Notes: a model not told the origin generated them from the sequence alone. Shown: positions 20,177-29,281, counted from the first letter of the stretch. The stretch: DNA of 39,300 bases from an uncultured Alphaproteobacteria bacterium (GCA_902602845.1 CACKSN010000008.1:1-39300), one strand, 5' to 3'. Program-made: numbers and translations.

Positions 20177-21880
20177 ATGGATAAATTTGTTTCTCAAACA
20201 GAAAATTCTTTAAAAAAAAAGAAGAGAAGATGGACACCAAAAGGAAGGCAAGTTGATGATAATTATTTAAATGAGGTTTCTAAACTATTTATTGGAACTG
20301 AATTTAAGCGTGACGAGCTGATAGAATATTTACATGTATTACAGGATAATTTTGGAGTATTATTTGATAAACATCTTGTAGCTTTGTCAACTTTAACAAA
20401 TTTATCTCTTACTGAAATTTATGAAGTGGCAACATTTTATGCACATTTTAATATAGTAAAAAATAGTGAAAATTATAATCCTATCAAAGTTGTAAGAGTG
20501 TGTGAAAGTTTGACGTGTGAACTATTTGGGGCGCAGAAGCTACTTAAAGATCTAGAAAGCATACAAGACAAAAGTATAAAAGTCGTACCTGGTCCTTGTA
20601 TGGGTAGATGTCAAGTCGCTCCCACCGTATGTGTTGGTAAAAATTACGTTGATAAAGCTAATTTAAATGAGGTGAAAAAAATAATAGAAGAGAAAAAATT
20701 TGAACCAATAATTCCTAATTATGTTGATTTAAAAGAATATAAGAAAACAGGTGGTTATACAATTGCTAATAAAATTAAAAAAGACGAAATTACAAAAAAA
20801 CAGATATTGGTTTCTCTAAATGAAAGTGGTTTGAAAGGAAAAGGTGGTGCGGGTTTTCCCACCGGAAAAAAATGGGAAATTGTTTCAAATTACAATGGTA
20901 AAAAATATGTTGCTGTTAATGGTGATGAAGGTGAACCAGGAACATTTAAAGATAGGTCATATTTAGAAAGTGATCCACATAGATTTTTAGAAGGGGCTTT
21001 AATTGCTTCCTATTTTATAAATGCTCATAAAGTTTATATTTATATGAGAGATGAATATCCAGCAGTGATAAAAATTTTACTTAATGAAATAAATAAAATG
21101 GAAGATGAAAAAATAATTCCAAAAGACTTTTTCATAGTAAGAAGAGGGGCAGGGGCCTATATTTGTGGAGAAGAGTCAGCAATGATAGAAAGTATTGAAG
21201 GTAAAAGAGGATTGCCAAGGCATAGACCACCTTATGTGGCTGAAATTGGTTTATTTGGATGTCCTACTTTAACAAATAATTTAGAAACTCTTTTTTGGGT
21301 AAGAGATATAATTGAAAAAGGACCAAAATGGTTTTCTGAAAAGGGATCCAATGGAAATAAGGGTTTTCATAGTTTTTCAGTATCTGGTAGAGTAAAGAAC
21401 CCAGGTGTAAAGGTTGCTCCAGCCGGTATAACAATTCAACAATTAATTGATGAGTATTGTGATGGTATGGCAGATGGGCATACTTTTAAAGGTTATCTTC
21501 CAGGAGGTGCATCAGGCGGTATCCTACCTGCAACAATGAATGATATTCCACTTGATTATGGATCGAAAGAATTAATGGATGCCGGATGTTTTTTAGGTTC
21601 AGCGGCAGTAGTTGTATTATCTGATCATGATAATATGAAAGATGTTGCGCTAAATTTACTAAAATTTTTTGAAGAGGAAAGTTGTGGTCAATGTACTCCA
21701 TGCCGTTCTGGTACTGAGAAAACTGTAAAATTAATGCAAGAAAAAAAGTGGAACAAGGAAAAATTAAAAGATTTAAGTGAAGTTATGGCTCAAGCATCGA
21801 TATGTGGTTTAGGGCAAGCTGCAACAAACCCATTAAATTCTGTTTTAAAATATTTTAGCAATGAAATAACTTATGACTAA
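20177..21880 (+). CDS. fdsB: NAD-dependent formate dehydrogenase flavoprotein subunit, NuoE-NuoF fusion
   Basis: Diaphorase part of a soluble formate dehydrogenase; it takes electrons from the large subunit and reduces NAD. The 567-residue protein fuses two modules. Residues about 25-170 are a NuoE/FdsG thioredoxin-like ferredoxin whose [2Fe-2S] ligands are Cys109, Cys114, Cys141 and Cys145. From about 185 on is NuoF/FdsB with GLKGKGGAGFPTGKKWE (NAD/FMN loop, about 218-230), NGDEGEPGTFKDR, GAGAYICGEESAMIESIEG, and a [4Fe-4S] site at Cys503, Cys506, Cys509 and Cys543. In Rhodobacter capsulatus these modules are separate proteins. No other Nuo genes are near, and the partner is a formate dehydrogenase, so complex I is excluded. 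It overlaps the next gene by 8 bp. Confidence 0.93.
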   Translation: MDKFVSQTENSLKKKKRRWTPKGRQVDDNYLNEVSKLFIGTEFKRDELIEYLHVLQDNFGVLFDKHLVALSTLTNLSLTEIYEVATFYAHFNIVKNSENYNPIKVVRVCESLTCELFGAQKLLKDLESIQDKSIKVVPGPCMGRCQVAPTVCVGKNYVDKANLNEVKKIIEEKKFEPIIPNYVDLKEYKKTGGYTIANKIKKDEITKKQILVSLNESGLKGKGGAGFPTGKKWEIVSNYNGKKYVAVNGDEGEPGTFKDRSYLESDPHRFLEGALIASYFINAHKVYIYMRDEYPAVIKILLNEINKMEDEKIIPKDFFIVRRGAGAYICGEESAMIESIEGKRGLPRHRPPYVAEIGLFGCPTLTNNLETLFWVRDIIEKGPKWFSEKGSNGNKGFHSFSVSGRVKNPGVKVAPAGITIQQLIDEYCDGMADGHTFKGYLPGGASGGILPATMNDIPLDYGSKELMDAGCFLGSAAVVVLSDHDNMKDVALNLLKFFEEESCGQCTPCRSGTEKTVKLMQEKKWNKEKLKDLSEVMAQASICGLGQAATNPLNSVLKYFSNEITYD

Positions 21881-24626
21881 AGAGAAAACAAAATTTTATT
21901 TAAACGATAAGTTAGTTGAAGCGAATCCTAATGAAACTATTTGGCAAGTTGCAAATAGACTTGGAACTGAAATCCCACATTTATGTTATTCTGATAAACC
22001 AGGTTACAGAGCTGATGGAAATTGTAGAGCATGTATGGTTGAAATTGAAGGAGAGCGTGTGTTGGCAGCATCTTGTATTAGAAAGCCAGCTGATAGTATG
22101 AAAGTAAAAACTTCTTCACAAAAGGCTAAGAAATCTAGAGAGTTAGTTTTTGAATTACTTCTAGCAGACCAACCGAAAAAAGAAATTGCTCATGATAATA
22201 ATTCTGATTTTTGGAAATGGATAGACAAAGTTGAAGTTAAAGAAAGTAGATTTCCAAAAAAAACCTCATGTCTGGCAGACATTTCTCATCCTAGTATGGC
22301 TGTAAATTTAGATGCATGCATCCAATGTAATCTCTGTGTAAGAGCATGTAGAGAAGTCCAGGTAAACGATGTGATTGGAATGGCGTATCGAGGAGAAAAT
22401 TCTAAGATTGTATTTGATTTTGATGATCCTATGGGTGACAGCACATGTGTAGCATGTGGTGAATGTGTACAAGCTTGTCCAACTGGAGCATTAATGCCGG
22501 CATCCATTGTAGATAAAGATGGTATTGGCCATAGTAAGGTAGATAAAAAAATTGATAGTGTTTGTCCTTATTGTGGTGTTGGTTGTCAGATAGAATACAA
22601 TGTAAAAGATAACAAAATTAAATTCGTTAATGGTGTTGACGGTCCAGCAAACAAGAATAGATTATGCGTAAAGGGAAGATTTGGTTTTGATTATGTAAAC
22701 AATCCAGAAAGGCTTACAAAGCCTTTGATTAGAATTAAAGACAAAGCAAAAGATTTACATCCAAACATTAATTTTTCAAATATTCATGAATATTTTAGAG
22801 AAGCATCTTGGGATGAAGCCTTAGATTATGCTGCACAAGGTTTTTTAAAACTTAAAAAACAAAGAAATGGTAAAAGTAATCTTGCGGGATTTGGATCTGC
22901 TAAATGTTCAAATGAAGAAGCTTATTTATTTCAAAAATTAATCAGAACTGGTTTTAATACTAATAATGTTGATCATTGTACAAGACTTTGTCATGCCTCA
23001 TCTGTAGCTGCTTTATTAGAAACTATTGGTTCAGGAGCTGTTACTGCTCCATTCTATGAAGTTGAGCATTCTGATGTGATAATAGTAATTGGTGCTAATC
23101 CGACTGAAAATCATCCAGTAGCAGCAACTTTTTTTAAAAACGCTGCAAAAAAAGGTTCCAAATTAATTGTGATGGATCCCAGAGGTCATTCTTTAAAAAA
23201 ACATGCAACTCATATGTTACAATTTAAACCAGGATCTGATGTTGCTCTCTTAAATTCAATAATGAATGTTATTGTTGAAGAAAATTTATTTAATTCTCAA
23301 TACATTAAAAAACAAACTGAAGGATTTGATAAATTAAGAAAACATTTAATGAATTATTCACCTGATATAATGGAAAACGAAACAGGTATTGATCCAGAAT
23401 TAATAAGAGAAGTAGCGCGCTTATATGCCAGTACAAATAAAGGGATTATTTTCTGGGGGATGGGTATTTCTCAACATACACATGGTACTGACAATGCTAG
23501 ATGTTTAATTTCTCTAGCTTTAATGACAGGAAATGTTGGAAAAAGAGGATCTGGTTTACATCCTTTAAGAGGACAAAATAATGTTCAAGGAGCGTCTGAT
23601 GCTGGTCTTATACCAATGATGTACCCCGATTACCAATTAGTTGATAAAGATAATAATAAAGATTTTTTTGAAAAACTTTGGAAGACTCCTTTAGATGATA
23701 AAAAAGGTCTAACTGTTGTTGAAATTATGGACGCTATTCACGAGAATACAATTAAAGGTATGTATATACTTGGTGAAAATCCAGCAATGTCAGACCCCGA
23801 TCTTAATCATGCAAGAGAGGCTCTACAAATGTTAGAGCATTTAGTTGTTCAAGATATTTTTTTAACTGAAACAGCAACATATGCGGATGTTATTTTTCCA
23901 GCTTCAGCATGGCCTGAAAAAAATGGAACAGTAACAAATACTAATAGACAAGTACAGATGGGAAGAAAAGCTGTGGATTCTCCAGGTCAAGCGAAAGAAG
24001 ATTGGTGGATAACAAACGAACTTGGAAAAAGAATGGGTTTAAATTGGAAATATAAACATCCCAAGGAAATTTATGAAGAAATGTCACTAACAATGCCTTC
24101 TTTAAACAATATTTCTTGGGAAAGATTAGAAAATGAAAATTCTGTAACTTATCCAAGTAAATCTCCAACTACACCAGGAGATGAAATTGTTTTTGGTGAT
24201 AAATTTCCAAACGAAAATGGTAAAGGTAAATTTGTTCCAGCTAGTGTTACCGCACCAGATGAAGTACCTGATAAAGAATTTACGATGATACTAACCACAG
24301 GAAGGCAATTAGAGCATTGGCATACTGGAGCTATGACTAGAAAGGCATCAAATTTAGATGCAATTGAACCGGAACCTTCAGTCTCAATATCACCTAAAGA
24401 TATAATGAAAAATAATATGAAAGCTGGTGACAAAATAAAAGTCACAACTAGAAGAGGCTCAATAGATATAAGAGTAAGACAAGATAGAGCTATTCCTGAT
24501 GGAGTTATTTTTATTCCATTTTGTTATAATGAGTCTGCCGCTAATCTCTTAACTAATCCAGCTTTAGATCCATATGGAAAAATTCCTGAATTTAAATATT
24601 GTGCAGCAAAAATTGAGAAGTTATAA
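21873..24626 (+). CDS. fdsA: NAD-dependent formate dehydrogenase catalytic (Mo/W) subunit
   Basis: Oxidises formate to CO2 at a Mo- or W-bis-MGD centre in the cytoplasm. The 917-residue protein has an N-terminal [2Fe-2S] domain (Cys38, Cys51, Cys54, Cys68). A double [4Fe-4S] ferredoxin domain follows (ACIQCNLCVRAC, CVACGECVQACP). Then the molybdopterin domain opens with CPYCGVGC. The active-site loop is HCTRLCHASSV, with the metal ligand at Cys373 encoded by TGT, so the enzyme is the cysteine and not the selenocysteine type. GRQLEHWHTGAMTR and the C-terminal dinucleotide-binding domain complete it. It overlaps the flavoprotein subunit gene by 8 bp (ATGACTAA). A separate small FdsD subunit is not seen downstream. 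Confidence 0.95.
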   Translation: MTKEKTKFYLNDKLVEANPNETIWQVANRLGTEIPHLCYSDKPGYRADGNCRACMVEIEGERVLAASCIRKPADSMKVKTSSQKAKKSRELVFELLLADQPKKEIAHDNNSDFWKWIDKVEVKESRFPKKTSCLADISHPSMAVNLDACIQCNLCVRACREVQVNDVIGMAYRGENSKIVFDFDDPMGDSTCVACGECVQACPTGALMPASIVDKDGIGHSKVDKKIDSVCPYCGVGCQIEYNVKDNKIKFVNGVDGPANKNRLCVKGRFGFDYVNNPERLTKPLIRIKDKAKDLHPNINFSNIHEYFREASWDEALDYAAQGFLKLKKQRNGKSNLAGFGSAKCSNEEAYLFQKLIRTGFNTNNVDHCTRLCHASSVAALLETIGSGAVTAPFYEVEHSDVIIVIGANPTENHPVAATFFKNAAKKGSKLIVMDPRGHSLKKHATHMLQFKPGSDVALLNSIMNVIVEENLFNSQYIKKQTEGFDKLRKHLMNYSPDIMENETGIDPELIREVARLYASTNKGIIFWGMGISQHTHGTDNARCLISLALMTGNVGKRGSGLHPLRGQNNVQGASDAGLIPMMYPDYQLVDKDNNKDFFEKLWKTPLDDKKGLTVVEIMDAIHENTIKGMYILGENPAMSDPDLNHAREALQMLEHLVVQDIFLTETATYADVIFPASAWPEKNGTVTNTNRQVQMGRKAVDSPGQAKEDWWITNELGKRMGLNWKYKHPKEIYEEMSLTMPSLNNISWERLENENSVTYPSKSPTTPGDEIVFGDKFPNENGKGKFVPASVTAPDEVPDKEFTMILTTGRQLEHWHTGAMTRKASNLDAIEPEPSVSISPKDIMKNNMKAGDKIKVTTRRGSIDIRVRQDRAIPDGVIFIPFCYNESAANLLTNPALDPYGKIPEFKYCAAKIEKL

Positions 24627-24633
24627 ATATTTT

Positions 24634-24756
24634 ATGATTAAAAAAACATTAATAATTCTATTTCTTGTATTTAGTCCAATCACAGCATGCTCTACATTAA
24701 GTGAAATTAATGAAAGAGTAAAAGGTGATGGAGTTCCCTATATTCCTGGAATTTAA
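24634..24756 (+). CDS. Putative 40-residue lipoprotein
   Basis: Tiny reading frame with the layout of a lipoprotein. It begins with a basic MIKKT start, then a hydrophobic core LIILFLVFSP, then a lipobox ITAC with the cysteine at residue 19. Only 21 residues of mature peptide follow, ending in GDGVPYIPGI. It begins 7 bp after the stop of the formate dehydrogenase gene on the same strand. I do not recognise the family. A well-formed signal in such a short frame makes it a likely real gene, but its brevity leaves doubt. Confidence 0.6.
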   Translation: MIKKTLIILFLVFSPITACSTLSEINERVKGDGVPYIPGI

Positions 24757-24778
24757 TTTATAAAATTCTTGTCGAATT

Positions 24779-24784
24779 TATAAT
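24779..24784 (+). promoter_or_regulatory. Possible -10 element for tRNA-Thr
   Basis: An exact TATAAT lies 22 bp before the tRNA-Thr gene. No good -35 stands 16-18 bp further up (the region reads close to ATTTAT), so this is weak. The 50 bp between the small lipoprotein gene and the tRNA contain nothing else I can support. Confidence 0.25.
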
Positions 24785-24806
24785 TTAATATAAATGCAAA
24801 ATTGAT

Positions 24807-24882
<76 letters not shown>

Positions 24883-24893
24883 CCTATATAAAA

Positions 24894-25655
24894 TTAACTT
24901 AAGTAAAATTGATATAAAGCAATCGATGTTGCATTAGAAACATTCAAACTATCAATTTCAAATTTTAAATTATTTTTCATTTTAATCTGAATTATTTCAT
25001 CGCATTCCTTTTTTACTAATTCTCTAATACCTTTTCCCTCAGAACCAAAAACTAATACTGATTTTTGTGAAAAATTTAATTTTGAATTTTGATTTTTAGA
25101 ACTATCAAAGCCATAAATCCAATAATTATTTTTTTTAAGAAAAGAAATAGCTCTTCTAATATTTGTCACTCTTATATAATTTACAATTTCTGCAGCACCA
25201 GAAGCTGATTTATAAAGTGAAGAAGTTAATTTTGGTGAATTATCTTTGCCAACTATAATTCCTGCACAATCAAATAATGCACATGACCTCATTATTGATC
25301 CAATATTTTGAGGATCAGTCACTTGATCTAAAATTAAAATTACTGATTTTGATTTTTTACTCTCTACTTTTACAAATTCTTCTAAATCTGGCCTATCAAA
25401 ATCTTTTGTTTTTAGAACTATGCCCTGTGTAGTGCTCTCGGTTCCAAATCTACTGATGAATTCATTTTGAGGAAGAATTGTAATTTTTTGTATTTTTGAT
25501 TCATATTTTTTGACAAAATTAATCTGATTTTTACTAATTATAAGCTCAATATGCTCTCTTTTATCATTTTGGAGAGCTGCTTTAACAGAATGTTGACCAA
25601 AAATTGTATGAATTCCTTGATTTTTATTAGATCTATTATTTTTAAACTTAGTCAT
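24894..25655 (-). CDS. rlmB: 23S rRNA (guanosine-2'-O)-methyltransferase RlmB / TrmH family
   Basis: SPOUT-class 2'-O-methyltransferase of 253 residues. An N-terminal substrate-binding domain (IFGQHSVKAALQN onwards) precedes the knotted SAM-binding domain. The three SPOUT motifs are visible: ILDQVTDPQNIGSIMRS with the conserved Asn and Arg, VFGSEGKGIR, and IDSLNVSNATSIALYQF. This domain order is typical of RlmB, which methylates a guanosine of the 23S rRNA peptidyl-transferase region; other TrmH-family targets are possible. It stands between tRNA-Thr and tRNA-Tyr, transcribed in the opposite direction to the tRNAs. Confidence 0.9.
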   Translation of the reverse strand: MTKFKNNRSNKNQGIHTIFGQHSVKAALQNDKREHIELIISKNQINFVKKYESKIQKITILPQNEFISRFGTESTTQGIVLKTKDFDRPDLEEFVKVESKKSKSVILILDQVTDPQNIGSIMRSCALFDCAGIIVGKDNSPKLTSSLYKSASGAAEIVNYIRVTNIRRAISFLKKNNYWIYGFDSSKNQNSKLNFSQKSVLVFGSEGKGIRELVKKECDEIIQIKMKNNLKFEIDSLNVSNATSIALYQFYLS

Positions 25656-25780
25656 GGTTTAATATCACAGATTTGTCTAATTAATACAATCTAGATATGT
25701 ACAAATAGCCATTTTTTGTCTAAAAGGCCGTTGCTTTTACGAGTATACGTATTTTGCAAAGGTGAGGTTGCTGTTTTAGA

Positions 25781-25807
25781 TTGACATATATACTATTTTA
25801 TTAGTAT
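25781..25807 (+). promoter_or_regulatory. Putative promoter for the tRNA-Tyr/tRNA-Gly/tuf transcript
   Basis: A perfect TTGACA at 25781-25786 is followed after 15 bp by TAGTAT (25802-25807), a 4 of 6 match to the -10. Transcription would begin near 25814, about 12 bases before tRNA-Tyr. The spacing is shorter than ideal. The rest of the 170 bp spacer (25656-25825) shows no reading frame or convincing RNA gene. Confidence 0.5.
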
Positions 25808-25825
25808 TGGCCAGTTTCTTCATAT

Positions 25826-25911
25826 GGAGGGGTGGTCGAGTGGTTAAAGGCAGCGGACTGTAAATCCGCCCGCGTGAGCGTACGTAGGTTCGAATCCTAC
25901 CCCCTCCACCA
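25826..25911 (+). tRNA. tRNA-Tyr (anticodon GTA)
   Basis: Class II tRNA with a long variable arm. Acceptor GGAGGGG pairs with CCCCTCC, anticodon stem GCGGA/TCCGC encloses CTGTAAA (anticodon GTA), and T arm GTAGG/CCTAC encloses TTCGAAT. Discriminator A is at 25908 and CCA is encoded at 25909-25911. All stems pair. It is first in the run that leads to tRNA-Gly and tuf. Confidence 0.97.
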
Positions 25912-25970
25912 AAATGGAGGTATAAGGATTAAAGCAAAAAAGTTGAGTGTGTGAAGCAGTCAGTTTAGTT

Positions 25971-26044
25971 GCGGGTGTAGCTTAGTGGTAAAGCTCCAGC
26001 CTTCCAAGCTGGCTACGAGGGTTCGATTCCCTTCACCCGCTCCA
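25971..26044 (+). tRNA. tRNA-Gly (anticodon TCC)
   Basis: Acceptor GCGGGTG pairs with CACCCGC. The anticodon stem CCAGC/GCTGG encloses CTTCCAA (anticodon TCC), and the T stem GAGGG pairs with CCCTT using one G-T pair. Discriminator T is at 26041, as in bacterial tRNA-Gly, and CCA is encoded at 26042-26044. It is 28 bp before tuf and probably processed from the same transcript. Confidence 0.97.
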
Positions 26045-26072
26045 TAACAAAAAAATTATTGGGGTAAAAAAA

Positions 26073-27263
26073 ATGGCTAAAGCAAAATTCGAGAGAAATA
26101 AACCGCATTGTAATATCGGTACTGTAGGTCACGTTGACCATGGTAAAACTACATTAACAGCTGCTATCACAAAAATATTAGCAGAATCTGGTGGAGCAGA
26201 ATTTACAGATTATGCAAATATCGATAAAGCTCCTGAAGAAAGAGAACGTGGAATTACTATTTCAACCGCACATGTTGAATATGAAACGGAAAACAGACAT
26301 TATGCTCACGTTGATTGCCCAGGTCACGCTGATTATGTAAAAAATATGATCACAGGTGCAGCACAAATGGATGGTGGAATATTAGTTGTTAACGCAGCTG
26401 ATGGACCTATGCCTCAAACTAGAGAACATATATTATTAGCAAGACAGGTTGGGGTTCCAGCTTTAGTAGTTTACATGAATAAAGTCGATCAAGTAGATGA
26501 CAAAGAACTTATTGATCTTGTTGAAATGGAAATTAGAGAGCTTCTAACATCTTATGAATTCCCTGGTGATACTATCCCAATCATCAAGGGCTCAGCTTTA
26601 GCGGCTTTAGAAGGTAGAGACGACGAAATTGGAAAAAATTCAATACTTGAACTGATGAAAGCAGTTGACGAACATATACCACAACCAAGTAGACCAGTTG
26701 ATCAACCTTTCCTAATGCCAGTTGAGGACGTATTCTCAATATCTGGAAGAGGAACTGTTGTAACAGGCCGTATTGAGCAGGGCCAAGTCAAAGTTGGTGA
26801 AGAAATTGAAATATTAGGTATTAGGGAAGCTCAAAAGACAACTTGTACTGGAGTTGAGATGTTTAGAAAACTTCTTGATTCTGGTGAAGCCGGAGATAAT
26901 GTCGGAGTACTTCTAAGAGGTACAAAAAGAGAAGAAGTTGAAAGAGGGCAAGTATTAGCTAAACCAGGATCAATTAAACCTCATACAAAGTTTAAAGCTG
27001 AGGCATATGTTCTAAAAAAAGAAGAAGGAGGAAGACACACCCCATTCTTCTCTAACTACAGACCACAGTTTTATTTTAGAACAACTGACGTAACAGGTAC
27101 AATCAAATTACCAGAAGGAACAGAAATGGTTATGCCTGGTGATAATATTGCGATGGAAGTTACTTTATTATCTCCAATTGCAATGGATAAAGGTCTTAAA
27201 TTTGCAATAAGGGAAGGCGGACGAACAGTTGGTGCAGGAGTTGTTGCAGAGATCATTGAATAG
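26073..27263 (+). CDS. tuf: Elongation factor Tu
   Basis: GTPase that carries aminoacyl-tRNA to the ribosome. The 396-residue length is standard. The G motifs are intact: GHVDHGKT at about 19-26, the switch I RGITI, DCPGH, NKVD and GSAL. Domains II and III follow, with [14 protein letters not shown] and the C-terminal [15 protein letters not shown] at 26061-26064 serves as Shine-Dalgarno, 8 bases before the ATG. It sits between tRNA-Gly and tRNA-Trp, like tufB beside a tRNA cluster in E. coli. No second tuf copy lies near rpsL within the window, though rpsG is cut off at the edge. Confidence 0.99.
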   Translation: MAKAKFERNKPHCNIGTVGHVDHGKTTLTAAITKILAESGGAEFTDYANIDKAPEERERGITISTAHVEYETENRHYAHVDCPGHADYVKNMITGAAQMDGGILVVNAADGPMPQTREHILLARQVGVPALVVYMNKVDQVDDKELIDLVEMEIRELLTSYEFPGDTIPIIKGSALAALEGRDDEIGKNSILELMKAVDEHIPQPSRPVDQPFLMPVEDVFSISGRGTVVTGRIEQGQVKVGEEIEILGIREAQKTTCTGVEMFRKLLDSGEAGDNVGVLLRGTKREEVERGQVLAKPGSIKPHTKFKAEAYVLKKEEGGRHTPFFSNYRPQFYFRTTDVTGTIKLPEGTEMVMPGDNIAMEVTLLSPIAMDKGLKFAIREGGRTVGAGVVAEIIE

Positions 27264-27305
27264 TTTAAGAGACTAGTTCTATCTGTTGAATTGACAAACT
27301 GTAAT

Positions 27306-27381
27306 AGGAGTGTAGCTCAACTGGTAGAGCACCGGTCTCCAAAACCGGGGGCTGCGGGTTCAAGTCCTGCCACTCCTGCCA
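27306..27381 (+). tRNA. tRNA-Trp (anticodon CCA)
   Basis: Acceptor AGGAGTG pairs with CACTCCT. D arm GCTC/GAGC and anticodon stem CCGGT/ACCGG with loop CTCCAAA give anticodon CCA. T stem GCGGG/CCTGC has one G-T pair. Discriminator G is at 27378 and CCA is encoded at 27379-27381. It lies 42 bp after tuf and 15 bp before secE, the usual alphaproteobacterial order. Confidence 0.97.
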
Positions 27382-27396
27382 AAAAGGGAACTGATT

Positions 27397-27612
27397 ATGA
27401 ATATTGAAAAGAAAAAAACCTCACCCGCCTTATTTGTTAGGCAGGTAAGACAGGAAGGTCAAAAAATAACATGGCCTCAAAGAAGAGATACATTAGTTTC
27501 TTCTGGTATAGTTATTTTGCTAGTTTTTCTTTTCTCATTATTTTTTTTGTTAACTGATCAAATTTGGTCTTTTTCAATAAAAAAAATAATCCAAATAGGT
27601 TCAGGTTTATAA
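27397..27612 (+). CDS. secE: Preprotein translocase subunit SecE
   Basis: Essential small subunit of the SecYEG membrane channel. The 71-residue form with one membrane segment (about residues 34-57) is the short type found in most bacteria other than enterics. The amphipathic helix before it contains FVRQVRQEGQKITWPQRRDTL, of which KITWP is the family signature. It is followed 3 bp later by nusG, its near-universal partner. Confidence 0.97.
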   Translation: MNIEKKKTSPALFVRQVRQEGQKITWPQRRDTLVSSGIVILLVFLFSLFFLLTDQIWSFSIKKIIQIGSGL

Positions 27613-27615
27613 AAT

Positions 27616-28149
27616 ATGAACAATGCTAGATGGTATGTTCTGCATGCTTACTCAGGGTATGAAAAAAAAGTTGCAGATAGTATAATGGATCAAGCTAATA
27701 AGTTAGGTGTTAAAGAACATATTGAAGATATTTCAGTTCCAACTCAAAATATAGTTGAGGTAAAAAGAGGTGTTAGAGTTAATACTGAAAGAAAAGTTTT
27801 TCCTGGATACATTCTGATAAAAATGAATTTAAATGATGATACATGGCATATTATTAAAACAACTCCAAAACTTAGCGGTTTTTTGGGTAACAAAGGTAAA
27901 CCAGTACCTATTAGCAACGCTGAAGCAAAAAGAATATCCCAGCAAGTTGTAGACGGTGTAGAAAAATCTAGACCAGCTATTATGTACGACGTTGGCGAAC
28001 AAGTTAAAGTTATAGATGGTCCCTTTGCATCTTTTAATGGTGAAATTGAACAGATAGATGAAGAAAAAGCTAGACTTAGAGTTGCAGTTTCAATATTTGG
28101 TAGATCTACTCCTGTTGATCTAGATTACTCACAAGTTGAGAAGGTATAA
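27616..28149 (+). CDS. nusG: Transcription termination/antitermination protein NusG
   Basis: Elongation factor that binds RNA polymerase through its N-terminal domain and Rho or ribosomal S10 through its C-terminal KOW domain. The 177-residue protein begins [16 protein letters not shown], has [10 protein letters not shown] in the polymerase-binding face and [12 protein letters not shown]. The KOW domain is [23 protein letters not shown]. Length and order are standard. It is between secE (3 bp) and rplK (5 bp). Confidence 0.98.
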   Translation: MNNARWYVLHAYSGYEKKVADSIMDQANKLGVKEHIEDISVPTQNIVEVKRGVRVNTERKVFPGYILIKMNLNDDTWHIIKTTPKLSGFLGNKGKPVPISNAEAKRISQQVVDGVEKSRPAIMYDVGEQVKVIDGPFASFNGEIEQIDEEKARLRVAVSIFGRSTPVDLDYSQVEKV

Positions 28150-28154
28150 TTTAT

Positions 28155-28583
28155 ATGGCTAAAGAAATATTGGGTTTAATTAAATTACAAATTCCAGCTG
28201 GAGGTGCAAACCCATCTCCGCCTGTTGGACCAGCATTAGGTCAAAGAGGTTTGAATATAATGGATTTTTGTAAAGCTTTTAACGATAAAACTAAAAACTT
28301 AGAAAAAGGAGCTCCAATTCCTGTTATAATTACAGCTTATAAGGATAGGAGTTTTGATTTTGTAACTAAGCTTCCACCTGTAAGTTATTATTTAAAAAAA
28401 GCAGCTAAAATTAAGAAAGGCAACTCTACTCCAGGTAGATCATTAGTTGGTAAAGTTTCAGCCGCTGATATTGAAAAAATTGCTAAAGAAAAAATGGCAG
28501 ATCTTAATGCGATAGATTTAAAAGGAGCAATAAATATGGTCAAAGGTTCAGCAGTTTCAATGGGTATGGAGGTAGTAGGATAA
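28155..28583 (+). CDS. rplK: 50S ribosomal protein L11
   Basis: Binds the GTPase-associated region of 23S rRNA and supports factor binding and stringent response. The 142-residue protein has the family opening [23 protein letters not shown], and the C-terminal RNA-binding domain with [18 protein letters not shown] and [12 protein letters not shown]. Its stop overlaps the rplA start by one base (TAATG), so the two are translationally coupled. Confidence 0.99.
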   Translation: MAKEILGLIKLQIPAGGANPSPPVGPALGQRGLNIMDFCKAFNDKTKNLEKGAPIPVIITAYKDRSFDFVTKLPPVSYYLKKAAKIKKGNSTPGRSLVGKVSAADIEKIAKEKMADLNAIDLKGAINMVKGSAVSMGMEVVG

Positions 28584-29272
28584 TGAAAATAACTAAAAAT
28601 AAAAAAAATATTTTAAATAACCTTGATACAAACAAAATATATGAACCCATCGACGCAATAAAAATTTTAAAAGATAAATCTTTTGTTAAATTTGATGAAA
28701 CAGTTGATGTTGCAATTAACTTGAACATAGACTCTAACAAATCAGATCAAAATATCAAAGGTGTTATAAATTTACCAAAGGGTACTGGAAAGAAAATTAA
28801 AATTACAGTTGTAGCTTCAGAAGATAAACAAGATGATGCTAAAAATAATGGAGCAGATAAAGTTGGTGGCAAAGAAATTATTGATGAGATATCTCAGAAC
28901 AAATTAGATTTTGATATACTAATAGCTTCTCCAGATATGATGCCTGCATTAGGTAAAGTTGCAAAAATCTTAGGGCCTAGAGGGTTAATGCCTAACCCAA
29001 AATTAGGGACTGTAACTAATGAAATAGGAAGCGCAGTTAAAGATGCAAAATCTGGTCAGGTTAAATATAAAAATGAAAAATCGGGAATTGTTCATGCTGG
29101 TATTGGAAAATTGAGCTTTGCTGATGAAGATTTACTACTAAATTTAAAAACTTTTTATTCATCAATTTTAAAAAATAAACCTGATGCAGTTAAAGGTTCA
29201 TTTGTTAAAAGAGTTACCATAGCTTCAACTATGGGTGTTGGACTTAAAATTAACCAGGTTAGTCTGCGTTAA
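28583..29272 (+). CDS. rplA: 50S ribosomal protein L1
   Basis: Forms the mobile L1 stalk that helps release deacylated tRNA; in E. coli it also represses the L11-L1 mRNA. The 229-residue protein has FDETVDVAINLNIDSNKSDQN, LPKGTGK, and the L1 signature around KILGPRGLMPNPKLGTVT. The C-terminal GIGKLSFADEDLLLN and TIASTMGVGLKIN are present. It is followed by the 183 bp leader of rplJ. Confidence 0.99.
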   Translation: MKITKNKKNILNNLDTNKIYEPIDAIKILKDKSFVKFDETVDVAINLNIDSNKSDQNIKGVINLPKGTGKKIKITVVASEDKQDDAKNNGADKVGGKEIIDEISQNKLDFDILIASPDMMPALGKVAKILGPRGLMPNPKLGTVTNEIGSAVKDAKSGQVKYKNEKSGIVHAGIGKLSFADEDLLLNLKTFYSSILKNKPDAVKGSFVKRVTIASTMGVGLKINQVSLR

Positions 29273-29281
29273 TAGTTCAAC

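Noticed and set aside
20132-20197. Longer TusA-like protein starting at a TTG inside the dehydrogenase gene
   Set aside because: The family domain begins right after the ATG at 20131, and the extension would overlap the start of the opposite-strand gene.
20177-24626. Respiratory complex I genes (nuoE, nuoF, nuoG)
   Set aside because: The large protein carries a formate dehydrogenase active-site loop with HCTRLCHASSV and full molybdopterin domains, and no other nuo genes are adjacent.
27291-27296. Perfect TTGACA before tRNA-Trp as a promoter
   Set aside because: The matching -10 would fall inside the tRNA gene, where no TATAAT-like sequence exists at 16-18 bp. The tRNA is more likely transcribed with tuf.
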